From Strongylocentrotus droebachiensis (lineage: Eukaryota > Echinodermata > Echinoidea > Camarodonta > Strongylocentrotidae), in NCBI GenBank assembly GCA_035222895.1, contig JAVYIG010005277.1:1-64000 (forward strand): DNA of 64,000 nucleotides, read 5' to 3'. The notes under the pieces are model-generated. The model was not told where the DNA came from. It saw nothing but the letters and a program-made list of their open reading frames with translations, and did no database searches. Shown in pieces: positions 34,202-44,285 of this stretch; position 1 is the stretch's first letter, and each line of letters opens with the position of its first letter. The position numbers were made by a program, and so were the translations under genes.

Positions 34202-35074
34202 TTACTTAGCGTGAGCCAATGGCATACTGCGATAAAGCTCGTTTTTTAGGTCTATTCCAGAGCTTAAATGTTTTACACTAATGAGAAGATCCATCACATT
34301 CTGAACATTTTTAACGTGGGATTTGAGATCTTCGTCGTCTAGATCCTCTAATAAAGTCTTACTTTCCAACTTTACAACAACAATCGCCAGACTCTTTTTA
34401 ATCTGTTCCCCATTGTTTCTTAGCTGAGCAACACCTGATTCCATTTTCTTTGATTTTATAGTTAATGATAGCAAGAGTTCAAATTTGTTTTGGTTCAGTT
34501 CTGCTAATTTAGCCTCATACTCAGATTCAATCAATTGTATTGTATTGTTTGCAAGTCGTATGTCCTTATCAATCCCAAGAAATAGGTTCTCCAAGACTAC
34601 CGACTGAACCCGAAATTTCTCTTTGGCATCTTCGGTCCTTTGACTTAGCTCTCCCATAAATTCGCTTCTTGTCTTGGTTTCATGGTGGATATGATTTTCT
34701 TTGAAACATTTAAAGCATATGAAGACCAGGCAGGTACTGCAATAAATGTCTTTTTGCTCTTTCCTGTGCTCAATGCATGCGGACGTTCTTTTGGTTCTTT
34801 TACACGAAGGCCCTGGCTCTTCACTCAAGTCATGATGTTGGTTGATTAGGTTTGGACTAAGTCCATTCACTCCACTCTCTGATAGTACGGTATCTCTTCC
34901 GCAAGTGGGACAAGAAATTAAACATCCGTACAATCCGTACTTATCCAGACATTTCTTGCAGAACACATGTCCACATGCAAGATTGCGGGGATCATGGAAA
35001 ATATCGGTGCATATAGCGCAGATGAGATGTTCCTTTACATCTGGATGTGATGATAGCTTGCGTTTCCTCTCCAT
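34202..35074 (-). CDS. TRIM paralogue 2: RING/B-box/coiled-coil protein, intact
   Basis: 290 residues. The RING is a full C3HC4 set: C19, C22, C34, H36, C39, C42, C55, C58. The B-box 2 has C100, H103, C112, C115, C120, C123, H128, H131. A Glu/Gln/Lys-rich coiled coil follows to about residue 230. There is no SPRY, NHL or other C-terminal domain, so it is a short RBCC-only TRIM. The coding exon starts at 35101 after TTTTATTCAG, with the ATG 27 bases in; a non-coding first exon ends at 36792. The family acts as E3 ubiquitin ligases in the cytoplasm or nucleus, and expanded TRIMs in marine invertebrates are usually linked to immunity; that role is inference here. Of the three copies this is the undisturbed one. 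Confidence 0.9.
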   Translation of the reverse strand: MERKRKLSSHPDVKEHLICAICTDIFHDPRNLACGHVFCKKCLDKYGLYGCLISCPTCGRDTVLSESGVNGLSPNLINQHHDLSEEPGPSCKRTKRTSACIEHRKEQKDIYCSTCLVFICFKCFKENHIHHETKTRSEFMGELSQRTEDAKEKFRVQSVVLENLFLGIDKDIRLANNTIQLIESEYEAKLAELNQNKFELLLSLTIKSKKMESGVAQLRNNGEQIKKSLAIVVVKLESKTLLEDLDDEDLKSHVKNVQNVMDLLISVKHLSSGIDLKNELYRSMPLAHAK

Positions 35075-35425
35075 GTCTGTCTCACTTTTATAACTGAAAT
35101 CCTGAATAAAAGAGAATAAAGAAAGAGAATGGAAATTATGTGTGAGCCTATGGTTTGTTCAAATTCTTAAGATTAATCTCGGGCCGAAATGTAAATAAAA
35201 GTTAAAGAAAGAAGAAATAAACAGCGCTGAAATAATGACTGCAGAGAATCCTTCGTTATTCTTTTCCGATTAGCCTGATAGACAATCATTACCAATATTA
35301 AACATGCTTTTGTTTCGATAATGTTTTGACAAAGTTGTCCTAAAGTTCTCCCATGTTAGTTGTCTCTAACTTTGACGATTTTATCCTTTCCTTCACTTTC
35401 TGAATCACTTGCTTCAGCATCATCG

Positions 35426-35632
35426 CTATAGATTGTACAACTCTTTGCTTTTTAGAGGGTGGTTCGGAGAAATCATCTTCACTATAGCTTCTGCACCACC
35501 GTTGGAATGTCCAGTCTCGTATACATGCTCTTTCATATCAGGATGTACATTCTGTCCGTGCCTCAACTTGCGACTATAGTTCCTATCGCATAGTGAACAA
35601 GCGTAGCGATTGGACATATCGAAAGTATTCAT
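35426..35632 (-). CDS. Orphan small ORF with a possible zinc finger
   Basis: 68 residues beginning MNTFDMSNRYACSLCDRNYS. C12 and C15 followed by H28 and H34 could form a C2H2-type finger, though the Cys-His gap (12 residues is usual) is long or ambiguous. It lies in the first intron of TRIM paralogue 2, on the same strand. The phrase HPDMKEH resembles HPDVKEH at the TRIM N-terminus, perhaps by chance. It may be an exon, a relic or noise; function unknown. Confidence 0.3.
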   Translation of the reverse strand: MNTFDMSNRYACSLCDRNYSRKLRHGQNVHPDMKEHVYETGHSNGGAEAIVKMISPNHPLKSKELYNL

Positions 35633-35896
35633 GTTGACTCAATGATGTTTAGCTCGGAATTGATACAAAGGAAATTGAATCTTTATAATAATATAGTTTG
35701 TCATTTTGCATATTTCGTTATTTGATAACACAATACCGTAGTTTGACGTAATATAACAACTTGACGCCATAACGTCGTAACGACGTAGATTGACGACAAT
35801 CTTGCTCATGACAACCACCTAGGAGCCCATAGACGAAAATATCAAAAATATATCTCCGAGGGAATGGACGAAGAAGAAGCTAAATAAAAGGCTCAC

Positions 35897-36208
35897 GTGA
35901 AAGTTCTATGGACTGTCAGACACACCTTTTTCGATTTTTACTCCAAGTTCCTGCAGCAGAACGTGTACCTTGGAGGAGCTGAAATCAATCATGAAATGAT
36001 GTCTGATCTCACGGAAAAGGTAGAACATGGCATGAATCTTCAGAAAGCCGAGCAAAGAGTTTTAGCAAGACATGGTACACAATTCAAGGGGTTATTCCAG
36101 TATCAGGATGAGAATGACGATGATAGTGAAGAAGACGGAGACGGAGGGTGCAGATGGAAGCGACAACAATGGAAGCGACAATTAAGGCTTGACATCACCT
36201 TGACATAG
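35897..36208 (+). CDS. Orphan ORF of unknown function with acidic tract
   Basis: 103 residues; a mixed-composition body (FLQQNVYLGGAEINHEMMSD, then a KVEHGMNLQKAEQRVLAR helix-like segment) and an acidic run DENDDDSEEDGDGG. Amino-acid use is more gene-like than neighbouring frames, but no family is recognised. It lies inside the TRIM paralogue 2 intron on the opposite strand. It could be part of a relic mobile gene. Confidence 0.25.
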   Translation: MKVLWTVRHTFFDFYSKFLQQNVYLGGAEINHEMMSDLTEKVEHGMNLQKAEQRVLARHGTQFKGLFQYQDENDDDSEEDGDGGCRWKRQQWKRQLRLDITLT

Positions 36209-36589
36209 AATACTTCGTAGACAACCCTAGTAATATAGATGACAAATTTACTCTTTTTCAACATGTTGTACAGCAATCGACCTTTCTGAGCTTAAACTTG
36301 CACACTTTCGTATACGAGTCAATTAGAAATAGTATAAGTACGAACATTTCGTGTACACAACCTATGGCCGTCCTCCAAGTCACTGCGGTTACTATCAACA
36401 CCTCCGTATTGATAACAAAATATACCCAACCGTTCCAATTCGGACCTTCCCCCAAACTATGTGGAACCAACCCCCCACCCACCCCCCTTTTGTATAAATA
36501 AAAGTTATAACTATTGTTGCTCGTGCCTGAATATTAAACATTCATATAGAGTATACCACACGTGTAAAAAGGCCCAATATAATATATAT

Positions 36590-38040
36590 CAATTTGTGTG
36601 TGGAGTACATGTGTTTTTCAGCAAGATTGAGTCTCATTTCGATCGGGCTTTCCACTTAAACATCAATTCTAATGTACATAATAAACATTTCCCGATTTCT
36701 TCCAAACAGTTACATGTACTTCACTATGTATTCGCATGCCTAGGCTACTATACTAAACTTTATATTTAACAAGTAAAATGATACCACTTACCAGAGATGA
36801 GATTCTCATAGGTCTGCTGTTCACCAAATGATGTGTTTCGGGCTTAATCTAAGCAACGTACTGAGATATTTATACAGTAGAAATTGGGCTACTGCTTTAA
36901 CAGCGGCCTGGATAAAGGCGGTGCTGTGCTTTTCTGACCACGTCATCACAGTCTATTGATTTTCATAAATAATAGAAACTCATAGTTGAAATCAGGGACA
37001 TAGACATGCTCTTAACAATAAAGGATACGCCTAGTCTTGGTCTTCATTTTAATGCTGTACATAAACTCAGTTAAAGTTAATAACTCAGTGAAAGTTGTTT
37101 CTTTCTCCTTATTCTTCTTCTTCTTGTTTTTCATAGCCGAAAGATCGTCATGGAATTGGTTACCATTACTAGTTCTATGATACAAATAAAGACAATAACA
37201 GATAAACGAATGGCAAAATGTTTGATGAGGATATATTACCATGATTACCGAAATTCTAGAAATGCTTAAATGATTAAAACTATAGGATAAAATATGCCTG
37301 ATTCTCAAAACTGGACAACATGAAGATCTAAAATAACGTATAGTCTTGGGCCTTAGTTGATGAAACAACGGACCAAAAAATACAACATCAGAAAGTCGGG
37401 ATCAAAATACCCTCATTTTAAACTACTTTATATTTGTCAATGGACACAAATATTATACCAGCGGTAGGGGGGGGGGGGGGGATACCCATTCAACTTCAGG
37501 TACTCCGCCCGAGTTGGAATCCCTCAAATTGCACGGGTTATTTGTTTTAACTTGTTATTTAATAGACCTTTCTTAGGGGATATGTTCGAGGGGGTTAAAT
37601 TTGTTGAGGACATTTTTCGAGAAAAAGCGCTTAACAAAAAAACACCCGAGAAGTGTGAGGGGGGGGGGGGGGAGGTTAGGGTACAGAATCTCCGCCGGTC
37701 CTTGATGAAGAATGGTCCATATGCTCTTTCCTTGTGGTTGATATAGTCTAGGCTATATACTCATTATTCCTCCTCCTCTCATTTTGCTTCTACGACCCCT
37801 CCAACAAAACTAAATTTGCCATAGCTAGGCTACTCTAAGTAGGTAAGCTTAATCAAAAGAAAGAAGACAAGAGGAGAGAGAGAACAGCACACAAACAAGT
37901 CTGTTTGTGCGTTTGCCCTCCTGTTCAGTGTGCATACTATGACCCCTAGAAAATGTAAGAACTCTTTTTAATTTTTCCTGGTCAAACGTTCTTGCTCAGA
38001 TTTGACAAGCACATTGTTATCATCCTCGTAGAGTAAAAGT
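36590..38040 (-). repeat. Segmental duplicate of 27808-30050 (TRIM 5' region)
   Basis: It matches block by block from CATTTCCCGATTTCTTCCAA through the donor, promoter and ATTTGTCAATGGACACAAAT to CCTCCTGTTCAGTG. Relative to the first copy it has an extra ~290 bp at about 37130-37420 and lacks the MITEs and LINE at 28548-29890. Confidence 0.8.
36792..36950 (-). promoter_or_regulatory. TRIM paralogue 2: promoter and 5' non-coding exon
   Basis: Minus-strand donor CTG/GTAAGTGG at 36792/36791. A consensus TATAAATA lies at 36874-36867, placing a start near 36840 and a first exon of about 50 bases. A CRE-like GATGACGTGGTC lies at 36947-36936. Both sites are conserved in position with paralogue 1. 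Confidence 0.65.
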
Positions 38041-38876
38041 AAATATTTATATTTTTGAAACGTCATCGTCAAATTTAACCCCTGACGCACTAGTTTGTTA
38101 TAATAGAAAACATCTAATTTCTACCTTCTTTGAAAATACAGCCTGCAAACGATTTAGCCTGCGATTACATGTGATTACACTTTGGAGCATATTTCCTTTT
38201 ATTTCATTAAAACACAACAATATCAAACGCTCAGTTTTGTCTGCGCGCCGTGGTACGATGTAGAGCCATACACGAAATGGCGGTATGCTTTCTGCAGTCT
38301 GCTCCATTTCCAATGGGGCTTCGATTGCCCAAGGTTGTTGCCGTTGTAGTCCCATTCCTTTTTATTAGATAGCTTAGACAGATACCGAGATGTGATTGGT
38401 CCAGAGCTCGTCATGTGATATCAATTGTGAGGATCCAAATTGTTATATTTTCCTGGCCAGTCACTTTTCGGTGTTATATTAACCAGCTGGTGAAATAAAT
38501 ATATTTTTAATCAATGCATGTCGCCCTCTTGAGGACTGTATGTCACCAATTACACACATTACACCATTACCGAGGGTCATTTAATTTTGTCGCCTTTTTT
38601 TTTCATGAATTTTTTTTTCCCTTGGAATTATTTTTTCCACATTTTCTTTTTTTCCCACAAAATGCTTTTTTGGGTAATTTTTTTTTTCCCGAAAAAATGC
38701 TTTTTTTTGGGTAAGATTTTTGTTTTTTCGATTTTTTTTTTTTTTTTTGTAAGGTTTTTTTTTCTTTCTTGAACTATCTCGACAGATTATTTTCCGTAAT
38801 TTCTGAAAAAAAAGGGGAATTTTTTTTCTTCGGGCAAACAATTTTTGGACCCCCCCCCCACAAAAAGGGCTATCTA
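38041..38876. other. Gene-free stretch ending in T-rich tandem DNA
   Basis: GAGATGTGATTGGTCCAGAG near 38388 resembles the opening of the foldbacks. At 38590-38870 a T-rich repeat of AAAATGCTTTTTTGGG-like units occurs. Phe- and Lys-rich frames are artefacts. Confidence 0.5.
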
Positions 38877-39067
38877 ATATAACAGTTATTGACTGGCAGG
38901 GGGTATATAACATTCTTTGGACCTGAAGGGAGTTATATTTCCCCTCGTGACCATATTTTCCCTCAGCGCTGCGCGCTTCGGGAAAATATAACCACTTGGG
39001 AAATATAACTCCCTTCAGCGGTCCAAATAATGTTATATTACACCCCCTGCCAGTCAATAACTGTATA
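38877..39067. mobile_element. Long-stem foldback element, arms ~85 bp
   Basis: TATAACAGTTATTGACTGGC opens it and the inverse closes it. The arms run through GGGGGTATATAACATTCTTT and GAAGGGAGTTATATTTCCC. The loop is CAGCGCTGCGCGCTTCGG. No coding. Confidence 0.85.
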
Positions 39068-40463
39068 ATGTCGGTGCGACAATCAGCAAGGAAGGGGCTG
39101 CTTTCCTGGAGGAGTACGATATCTTTGTTCCTGAGTATGACGACTATAGTGCTTTCTGCGCAAGAACTTTTACTAGCAATATTATTTTTTAAATACCAAG
39201 AGAGGCTTCAGCCCTTTTGCCCATTCTTTAAGGTTGACCAGACCGACTTTGTCTCAAGGGTTGTGAGCTGTCGGTCTACGGTATGTCCTGACCCCCCAAA
39301 ATTGCATCGCTTTGCTTAAATGTGTCTTAATCTGGTGTCTACTTTACATAATCAGAGCATGGGAATTCGGTGCCAGGTAAAAATGTCAGAGGTGTAAGTA
39401 AAATGTCAGAGGTACAACAAAATTGTCGGGGTAAAAATAAGTGCCGTCATAACATCTCAGCACTTTATCACACAAAATATCGAGACGTATAAAGCTACTA
39501 GGCTATATTCCCTTCTTCAATATCATAATGTATATATTAAAAAGGTCTGTATATTGTACTTAGTACATGTCCTGAGGACATCGTGGAAAATGAATTTGAA
39601 ACTCATATTTTGTGATCAGGTTTGCATATATGAATTTCAATTTTTCTTGATATTTTAGATTTTTGTTAATGTTTATCTGGTTTTGAGGAAAGTACAGAGA
39701 ATATTAAGATTGAATGCATTTGAACAGGGAATCAGTTATAAAGATCTTTGGTTAAAATCTGACCATGCGTTTTCAAGAATAAGATGAAAGTGTAAAAGGT
39801 TAAAAGATAAAGTTGAGTTCTGGTCATGCGATTGCATTGTGAAAGAAAAGGTGTGGAATGGATCAGAAAAAGTTGATCATGTAGCATGTAAGTATATTGG
39901 TGTGTTCTGCAAGGTTCTGGAATAATCAAAATCATAATAAATTTGGTTCAGTCTTGGTAAAGTAACAAGCACTGTACACAGAAAGATGTATGGGACTACA
40001 GAAATGGTGTCGGGCCTATACTTACCGAATAGCTTGCCGGATAAGCTTAGAATTTTAGAAACAACGAAAAGTTAAGTAGTAATTTGCAAACGTATATATT
40101 TTATTAGCACTTTGTAAAATCTCACTATTATGTACCCAGTGCACAATTTCCATTCCTCCTGTACAGTGCCTCCAAGACAAAACGAAACCGAGAATTATCG
40201 ATGTTTTATGTTAACTTGATCACAATTGTAATTAATAAATGACACATAGCTTAGTAAAGTTTAGATCCTCTTCTTTCATTAATTTGATTCATCTCCTATG
40301 ATGCATATTCCTTGCATGAGTGATTGAAAACGATTTGAAGAGAGGGTACCAAAAAGTCATTTGGCGAACGGTATCTGAATTTTAAAGAGAAAAATCACAT
40401 TTCTAGAAATATTTTCTGCCCTTTCATATGAAATGAGCCAGGAATAACAAAAGTTTTGTTTGT
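39068..40463. other. No gene recognised
   Basis: The only structure is a short AAAATGTCAGAGGT repeat at about 39382-39430. The remainder is AT-rich. Confidence 0.4.
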
Positions 40464-40467
40464 TTAA

Positions 40468-40588
40468 AGCCCCTCTGTACTAGTTTGGCCAGGAGGGATT
40501 AGAGTATTAGACCTCCCACCATGGTCAACGACAGGTGGTTATCTCATGAAAAGAGGGCGCAAGTAGCCATAAGTAGTGCAGTGGGGCT
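40468..40588. mobile_element. 121-bp TTAA-flanked MITE, TIR AGCCCC
   Basis: TTAA lies at 40464-40467 and 40589-40592. Termini AGCCCCTCTGTACTAG and (inverted) AGCCCCACTGCACTAC. The interior is not coding. Confidence 0.75.
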
Positions 40589-40635
40589 TTAAAGTAATGC
40601 TTGCATTTTCATAGTTTTATTAAACGAATCCTTTC

Positions 40636-40739
40636 CACTGGCTGTCTGCCCTAACAACAAAGAAGACGTAAGACTTCATGCATGCCTGATCGTCAACGAA
40701 ACGGAGTTTGATGTTTGTTGCTACGGCAGGCAGCCAGTG
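40636..40739. mobile_element. 104-bp foldback MITE, TIR CACTGGCTG
   Basis: CACTGGCTGTCTGCCCTAAC at the left pairs with the inverted right end CACTGGCTGCCTGCCGTAGC; both continue AACAAA. The loop is about 50 bases. Confidence 0.75.
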
Positions 40740-40754
40740 AAAACGAAACCATCG

Positions 40755-41300
40755 TATTTAAAGAATACCCGATATCATACCAATAAGGGTTATTTTCCTT
40801 AATAAAAAAATTGTTTAAATTTAAATTTTTGGCTATTGGATTTTTTCTCAAATTTATTACGCTCCCCCTACCTTTACTTGTGGATGTTGTGTGCCATTTC
40901 CCCATATGAACTCCCAACTAATGACAGCTAGTCAAAAAAACTGAGCTTTCCTCTAGACTTACTTACTCCCAAATCACCCAAAAAAAACATCCAAATATTT
41001 TTTGGATACAAGGTTGAAGTATCTCTCACCAAAAAGAAAATCCAATTTTTAATAATATCTTGGTGTGCCCAAGATCAATATCCGACAACCCTGATCTACA
41101 ATCGAATTGAATTAAATTTATTGAAACCTTATATATGTTGAAACAAAACATACAATAGAAAATGGAATACATAACACGTGAACAAAATACAAAGGAAGTA
41201 TATGGTAAGGACCACAAAGACGTAATTTGTTTTAATATGGAAAGGGCTTCCACATAAAACAAATTAAATTCAATATGAATCAAGAAGTCAAGAAAAAGAC
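40755..41300. repeat. TRIM 3'-flank duplicate, copy D
   Basis: It matches copy B and C through AATAAGGGTTATTTTCCTTA, TTTACTTGTGGATGTTGTGT, CTAATGACAGCTAGTC and TACAAAGGAAGTATATGG. It keeps the unoccupied site of the foldback inserted in copy C. Confidence 0.8.
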
Positions 41301-41635
41301 ACAACTGAGTATGGATGTATATTTTCAAATAGTCACTATGAAAATGATATCGGTATGATACATTGAACAGAGTGGCCCGTATTTTGAAATTTGTCCTTCT
41401 TTATTATTCAACTGACGATGTGTATAGATTATAGGTGTGGTCTATTAAAGATTGAAAAGGAAAATCAATTTGTCACCGTATTTATTTTACACCGTACATT
41501 TACTTGACTGACACAATATCGTGTGGAAACTTAACAGAACATAAGCCATTCTCTTTTTATGTACATGTAGTTGTGTCATATATGTATGTAATACACATTA
41601 AACATTGTTATATAACTCATTTTAAGATTCTTTAT

Positions 41636-42200
41636 TAATCCTGTCTTCTGATTGGTTGAAAATGCAGTCATGTTCTTAACCATGCCCGCTAATTGAAATT
41701 CATAGTCATTTTTCCCGGCTCTACCGGTTTATATCCATTTTCATAGCACTTTTTCCATGGCTGTGAAACGTGACGTCATTTTGCTGCGATCCCCATTTTG
41801 GTTTACGTGTTACCGTATAAGTTTCTTTTGTGCGATGACCGATGCGCAATACCGTTAACGGTGTTTGAGTGCAATTCGATTTTGGTCGCTGCATTCAGGC
41901 GACGAATCTACCAATCCACGCAGCGCAGATTTCATACTGTACACAAGTTATTGTTGGTGTTAATATTCATGACTTCAAAGAGATGGAAACCTAAATGGGT
42001 GAGTCAACATTTTCCTTTTTTTCGGTATATAAAATATATATTGACTGCTTTTAATATTCGAGGCATAGTTGTTTCTATAGGGTCTCGGGAAACTCACAAC
42101 CTGCTATGACCCCGCGGCAAGCGCCTTGGGGTCATAGCAGGTTGTGAGTTTCCCTTGACCCTATAGAAACCACTATGCCTCTCAAAGCAGTCAATATATC
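41636..42200. mobile_element. Composite foldback element with 3' long-stem hairpin
   Basis: The 3' part is a near-perfect hairpin, arms 42036-42114 and 42127-42199, built on ATATTGACTGCTTT, TTTCTATAGGGTC and GGAAACTCACAACCTGCTAT, with a GCGGCAAGCGCC loop. The 5' part has CCTGTCTTCTGATTGGTTGA and GTGACGTCATTTTGCTGC. The hairpin is certain; the outer boundary is not. Confidence 0.65.
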
Positions 42201-42450
42201 CTTACTTTGAAATAGAATACACTATGAATATCCTCTTCAATCCTGCTACAATTTTATACACGAAAGGAAATGTATAATATCACTGTTGTTCGATCTAAAC
42301 TTGAACTGTGTCCCCTTTTCACATCATCATGATCATCATTCGTAGTTACCTTTCACGTGGCTGATTATAAATACATTCTAGCATTCTCTAGCTGAACACT
42401 TTCCTTCTCTCATCTAAAAAAACAGTTACGTAGCGTCAATATATAGCCAC

Positions 42451-43443
42451 CTATCTAGGCACCCCAAATACCTTGTTTAGAACTTTAGAGCGACTTGTTA
42501 GAGGGACTATTTGAAAAGCCTGCCCTGTGGTTCCGCCACTGGTTGATGGAACAGAGCCGAACTGAAGTCTAGATGCTGCAGGTGTTGCATATGATTTATT
42601 CCAGTGATTTAAATGTTTTACACCAATATCAGTCTGGAGAAGATTCGTCACATTGTCGACATTTTCAACGTAGGACTTGAGGTCATCGTCATCTAGATCC
42701 TGTAATAAAGTTTTACTTTCCAACTTTGGAACAGCAACCGCCAGACTCGTTTTAAATTGTTCCCCTTTTACTTTGAATTTAGCATAATCTGATTTCCGTT
42801 GCTTTGTTGTGTTGCTCAGTCTTGCTAATTTAGCCTTATACTCGTTTTCAATTGATTGCTTCGTTCTGGTATGTGCAGAATGCAGCTGCTGTTCTCCCTT
42901 ATCAGCTTCACGGAGATTGTTCTCAACGGTTTTCAATTGAACCTGATATTTCTGTTTGGCATCTTGGGCCTTTTGACTTAGCTCTCCCAGAAATTCGTTT
43001 CTTGTCTTGATTACATGGTCGGAATGGTTTTCTTTGAAACACTTAAAGCATATCATATCCAGGCAGGTACTGCAATAAATGACTCTTTGCTCTTGGTCGT
43101 GCTCACTGCATGTGGCAGTTCTTTTGGACCTTTTACACGAAGGCCCTGGCTCTTCACTCAAGTCCTGGTCTAGGATCCCCACGATTGGTATAATTCGACT
43201 AAGTCCATTCACTCCTCTTTCTGGTAGTGGGGTTTCTTGTAAGCAAATGGGACAAACAATAATAGCCCTGTACATTGGTGAACAAAGCTGACGTCCATTG
43301 AGCATATCCAGACATTTCTTACAGAACACATGTCCACAAACGAGACTGCGGGTAACATGGAAAATATCGGTGCAGATAGCGCAGATGAGATGTTCCTTTA
43401 CATCTGGATGTGATGATACCTTGGTCTTGCGTTTCCTCTCCAT
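42451..43443 (-). CDS. TRIM paralogue 3: RING/B-box/coiled-coil protein, hAT at the start codon
   Basis: 330 residues. RING C3HC4: C21, C24, C36, H38, C41, C44, C64, C67, with a longer loop than paralogue 2. B-box 2: CSEH, CSTC, CFKC, NHSDH. A coiled coil spans about 165-270. The C-terminal 60 residues are Ser/Thr/Pro/Gly-rich and lack a known domain; this is the longest tail of the three. The coding exon starts at 43870 after a TTTCATTCAG acceptor. A 392-bp hAT-like element sits immediately before the ATG, and its target duplication contains that ATG. An upstream 14-codon frame (MDRGVRRNFSRGGF) therefore opens at the first ATG copy and stops inside the element. Translation of the main frame may be reduced. 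Same role caveats as paralogue 2. Confidence 0.88.
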   Translation of the reverse strand: MERKRKTKVSSHPDVKEHLICAICTDIFHVTRSLVCGHVFCKKCLDMLNGRQLCSPMYRAIIVCPICLQETPLPERGVNGLSRIIPIVGILDQDLSEEPGPSCKRSKRTATCSEHDQEQRVIYCSTCLDMICFKCFKENHSDHVIKTRNEFLGELSQKAQDAKQKYQVQLKTVENNLREADKGEQQLHSAHTRTKQSIENEYKAKLARLSNTTKQRKSDYAKFKVKGEQFKTSLAVAVPKLESKTLLQDLDDDDLKSYVENVDNVTNLLQTDIGVKHLNHWNKSYATPAASRLQFGSVPSTSGGTTGQAFQIVPLTSRSKVLNKVFGVPR

Positions 43444-43446
43444 GTC

Positions 43447-43838
43447 CAGAGGCGTACGCAGGGGGGGGGGGGGGGGGGGGGGTTTGGGGGTTTTAAACCC
43501 CCCTTTGGTATTTTTATGTGTGTAAACCCCCTAAAAAAACTAAAACCCCCCCCTTTGGTTTTTTTTTTTTATTATTATTATTTTCAAATTATTTAAAAAA
43601 AAAAAAAAAAAAAAAATTATACCCACGGCTAACCTAAAAAAAGGTGACCTTACCCCCCCCCAACGAAGAAAAATGTCAAATTTTGAAATTTCGAGACACA
43701 AAAAAAAAAAAAAGTGTCCGCTTAAACCCCCCCCCCCCCCCTCCCACTGAGCGACTTTTCGGCCGGCGCGATTTTCAAATTTTCGTGAGCAAAATATTTT
43801 AAAACCCCCCCCTTGAAAAATTCCTGCGTACGCCCCTG
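43447..43838. mobile_element. 392-bp hAT-like element in TRIM paralogue 3 leader
   Basis: Termini CAGAGGCGTACGCAGG and CCTGCGTACGCCCCTG. The 8-bp target duplication TCCATGTC lies at 43439-43446 and 43839-43846. In paralogue 2 the same site (ACAGACATGGAGAGG on the coding strand) is unoccupied. The interior has long G, C, A and T runs and the block ACTGAGCGACTTTTCGGCCG. No transposase. Confidence 0.92.
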
Positions 43839-44012
43839 TCCATGTCTGTCTCACTTTTATAACTGATATCCTGAATGAAAGAGAATGAAGAAAAAGAATT
43901 TAAATTCTACCTGAGCCTTTGGTCTGTGCATATTCCTAAGATTAATCTGTAGGCTGAACAATTTTGTTCACGAAATATTACGGGTGAGAATATTTTTGTA
44001 GTTATTGGGTAG

Positions 44013-44108
44013 CAGGGGCGTACGCAGGGGGGGTTTATGTATGTAAACCCCACTAAAAAATCCTAAACCCCCCCCCCCCCCTTTGGTTTGTTTTTTTATT
44101 TTTTTTAT

Positions 44109-44148
<40 letters not shown>

Positions 44149-44277
44149 CGGCTATTCAACCTAAAAAAGGTGACCCTACCCCCCCCAACCAAAAAAAATG
44201 TGTCCGCTTACCCCCCCCCCCCCACTGAGCGACTTTTCGGCTGGCTGAGTCGCTGCGAAATCCTGCGTACGCCCCTG
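44013..44277. mobile_element. 265-bp hAT-like element, same family
   Basis: Termini CAGGGGCGTACGCAGG and CCTGCGTACGCCCCTG. Target duplication TTGGGTAG at 44005-44012 and 44278-44285 is perfect. It shares the ACTGAGCGACTTTTCGGC block with the 392-bp copy and differs by internal deletion and tract lengths. It lies upstream of TRIM paralogue 3, probably in its first intron. Confidence 0.92.
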
Positions 44278-44285
44278 TTGGGTAG

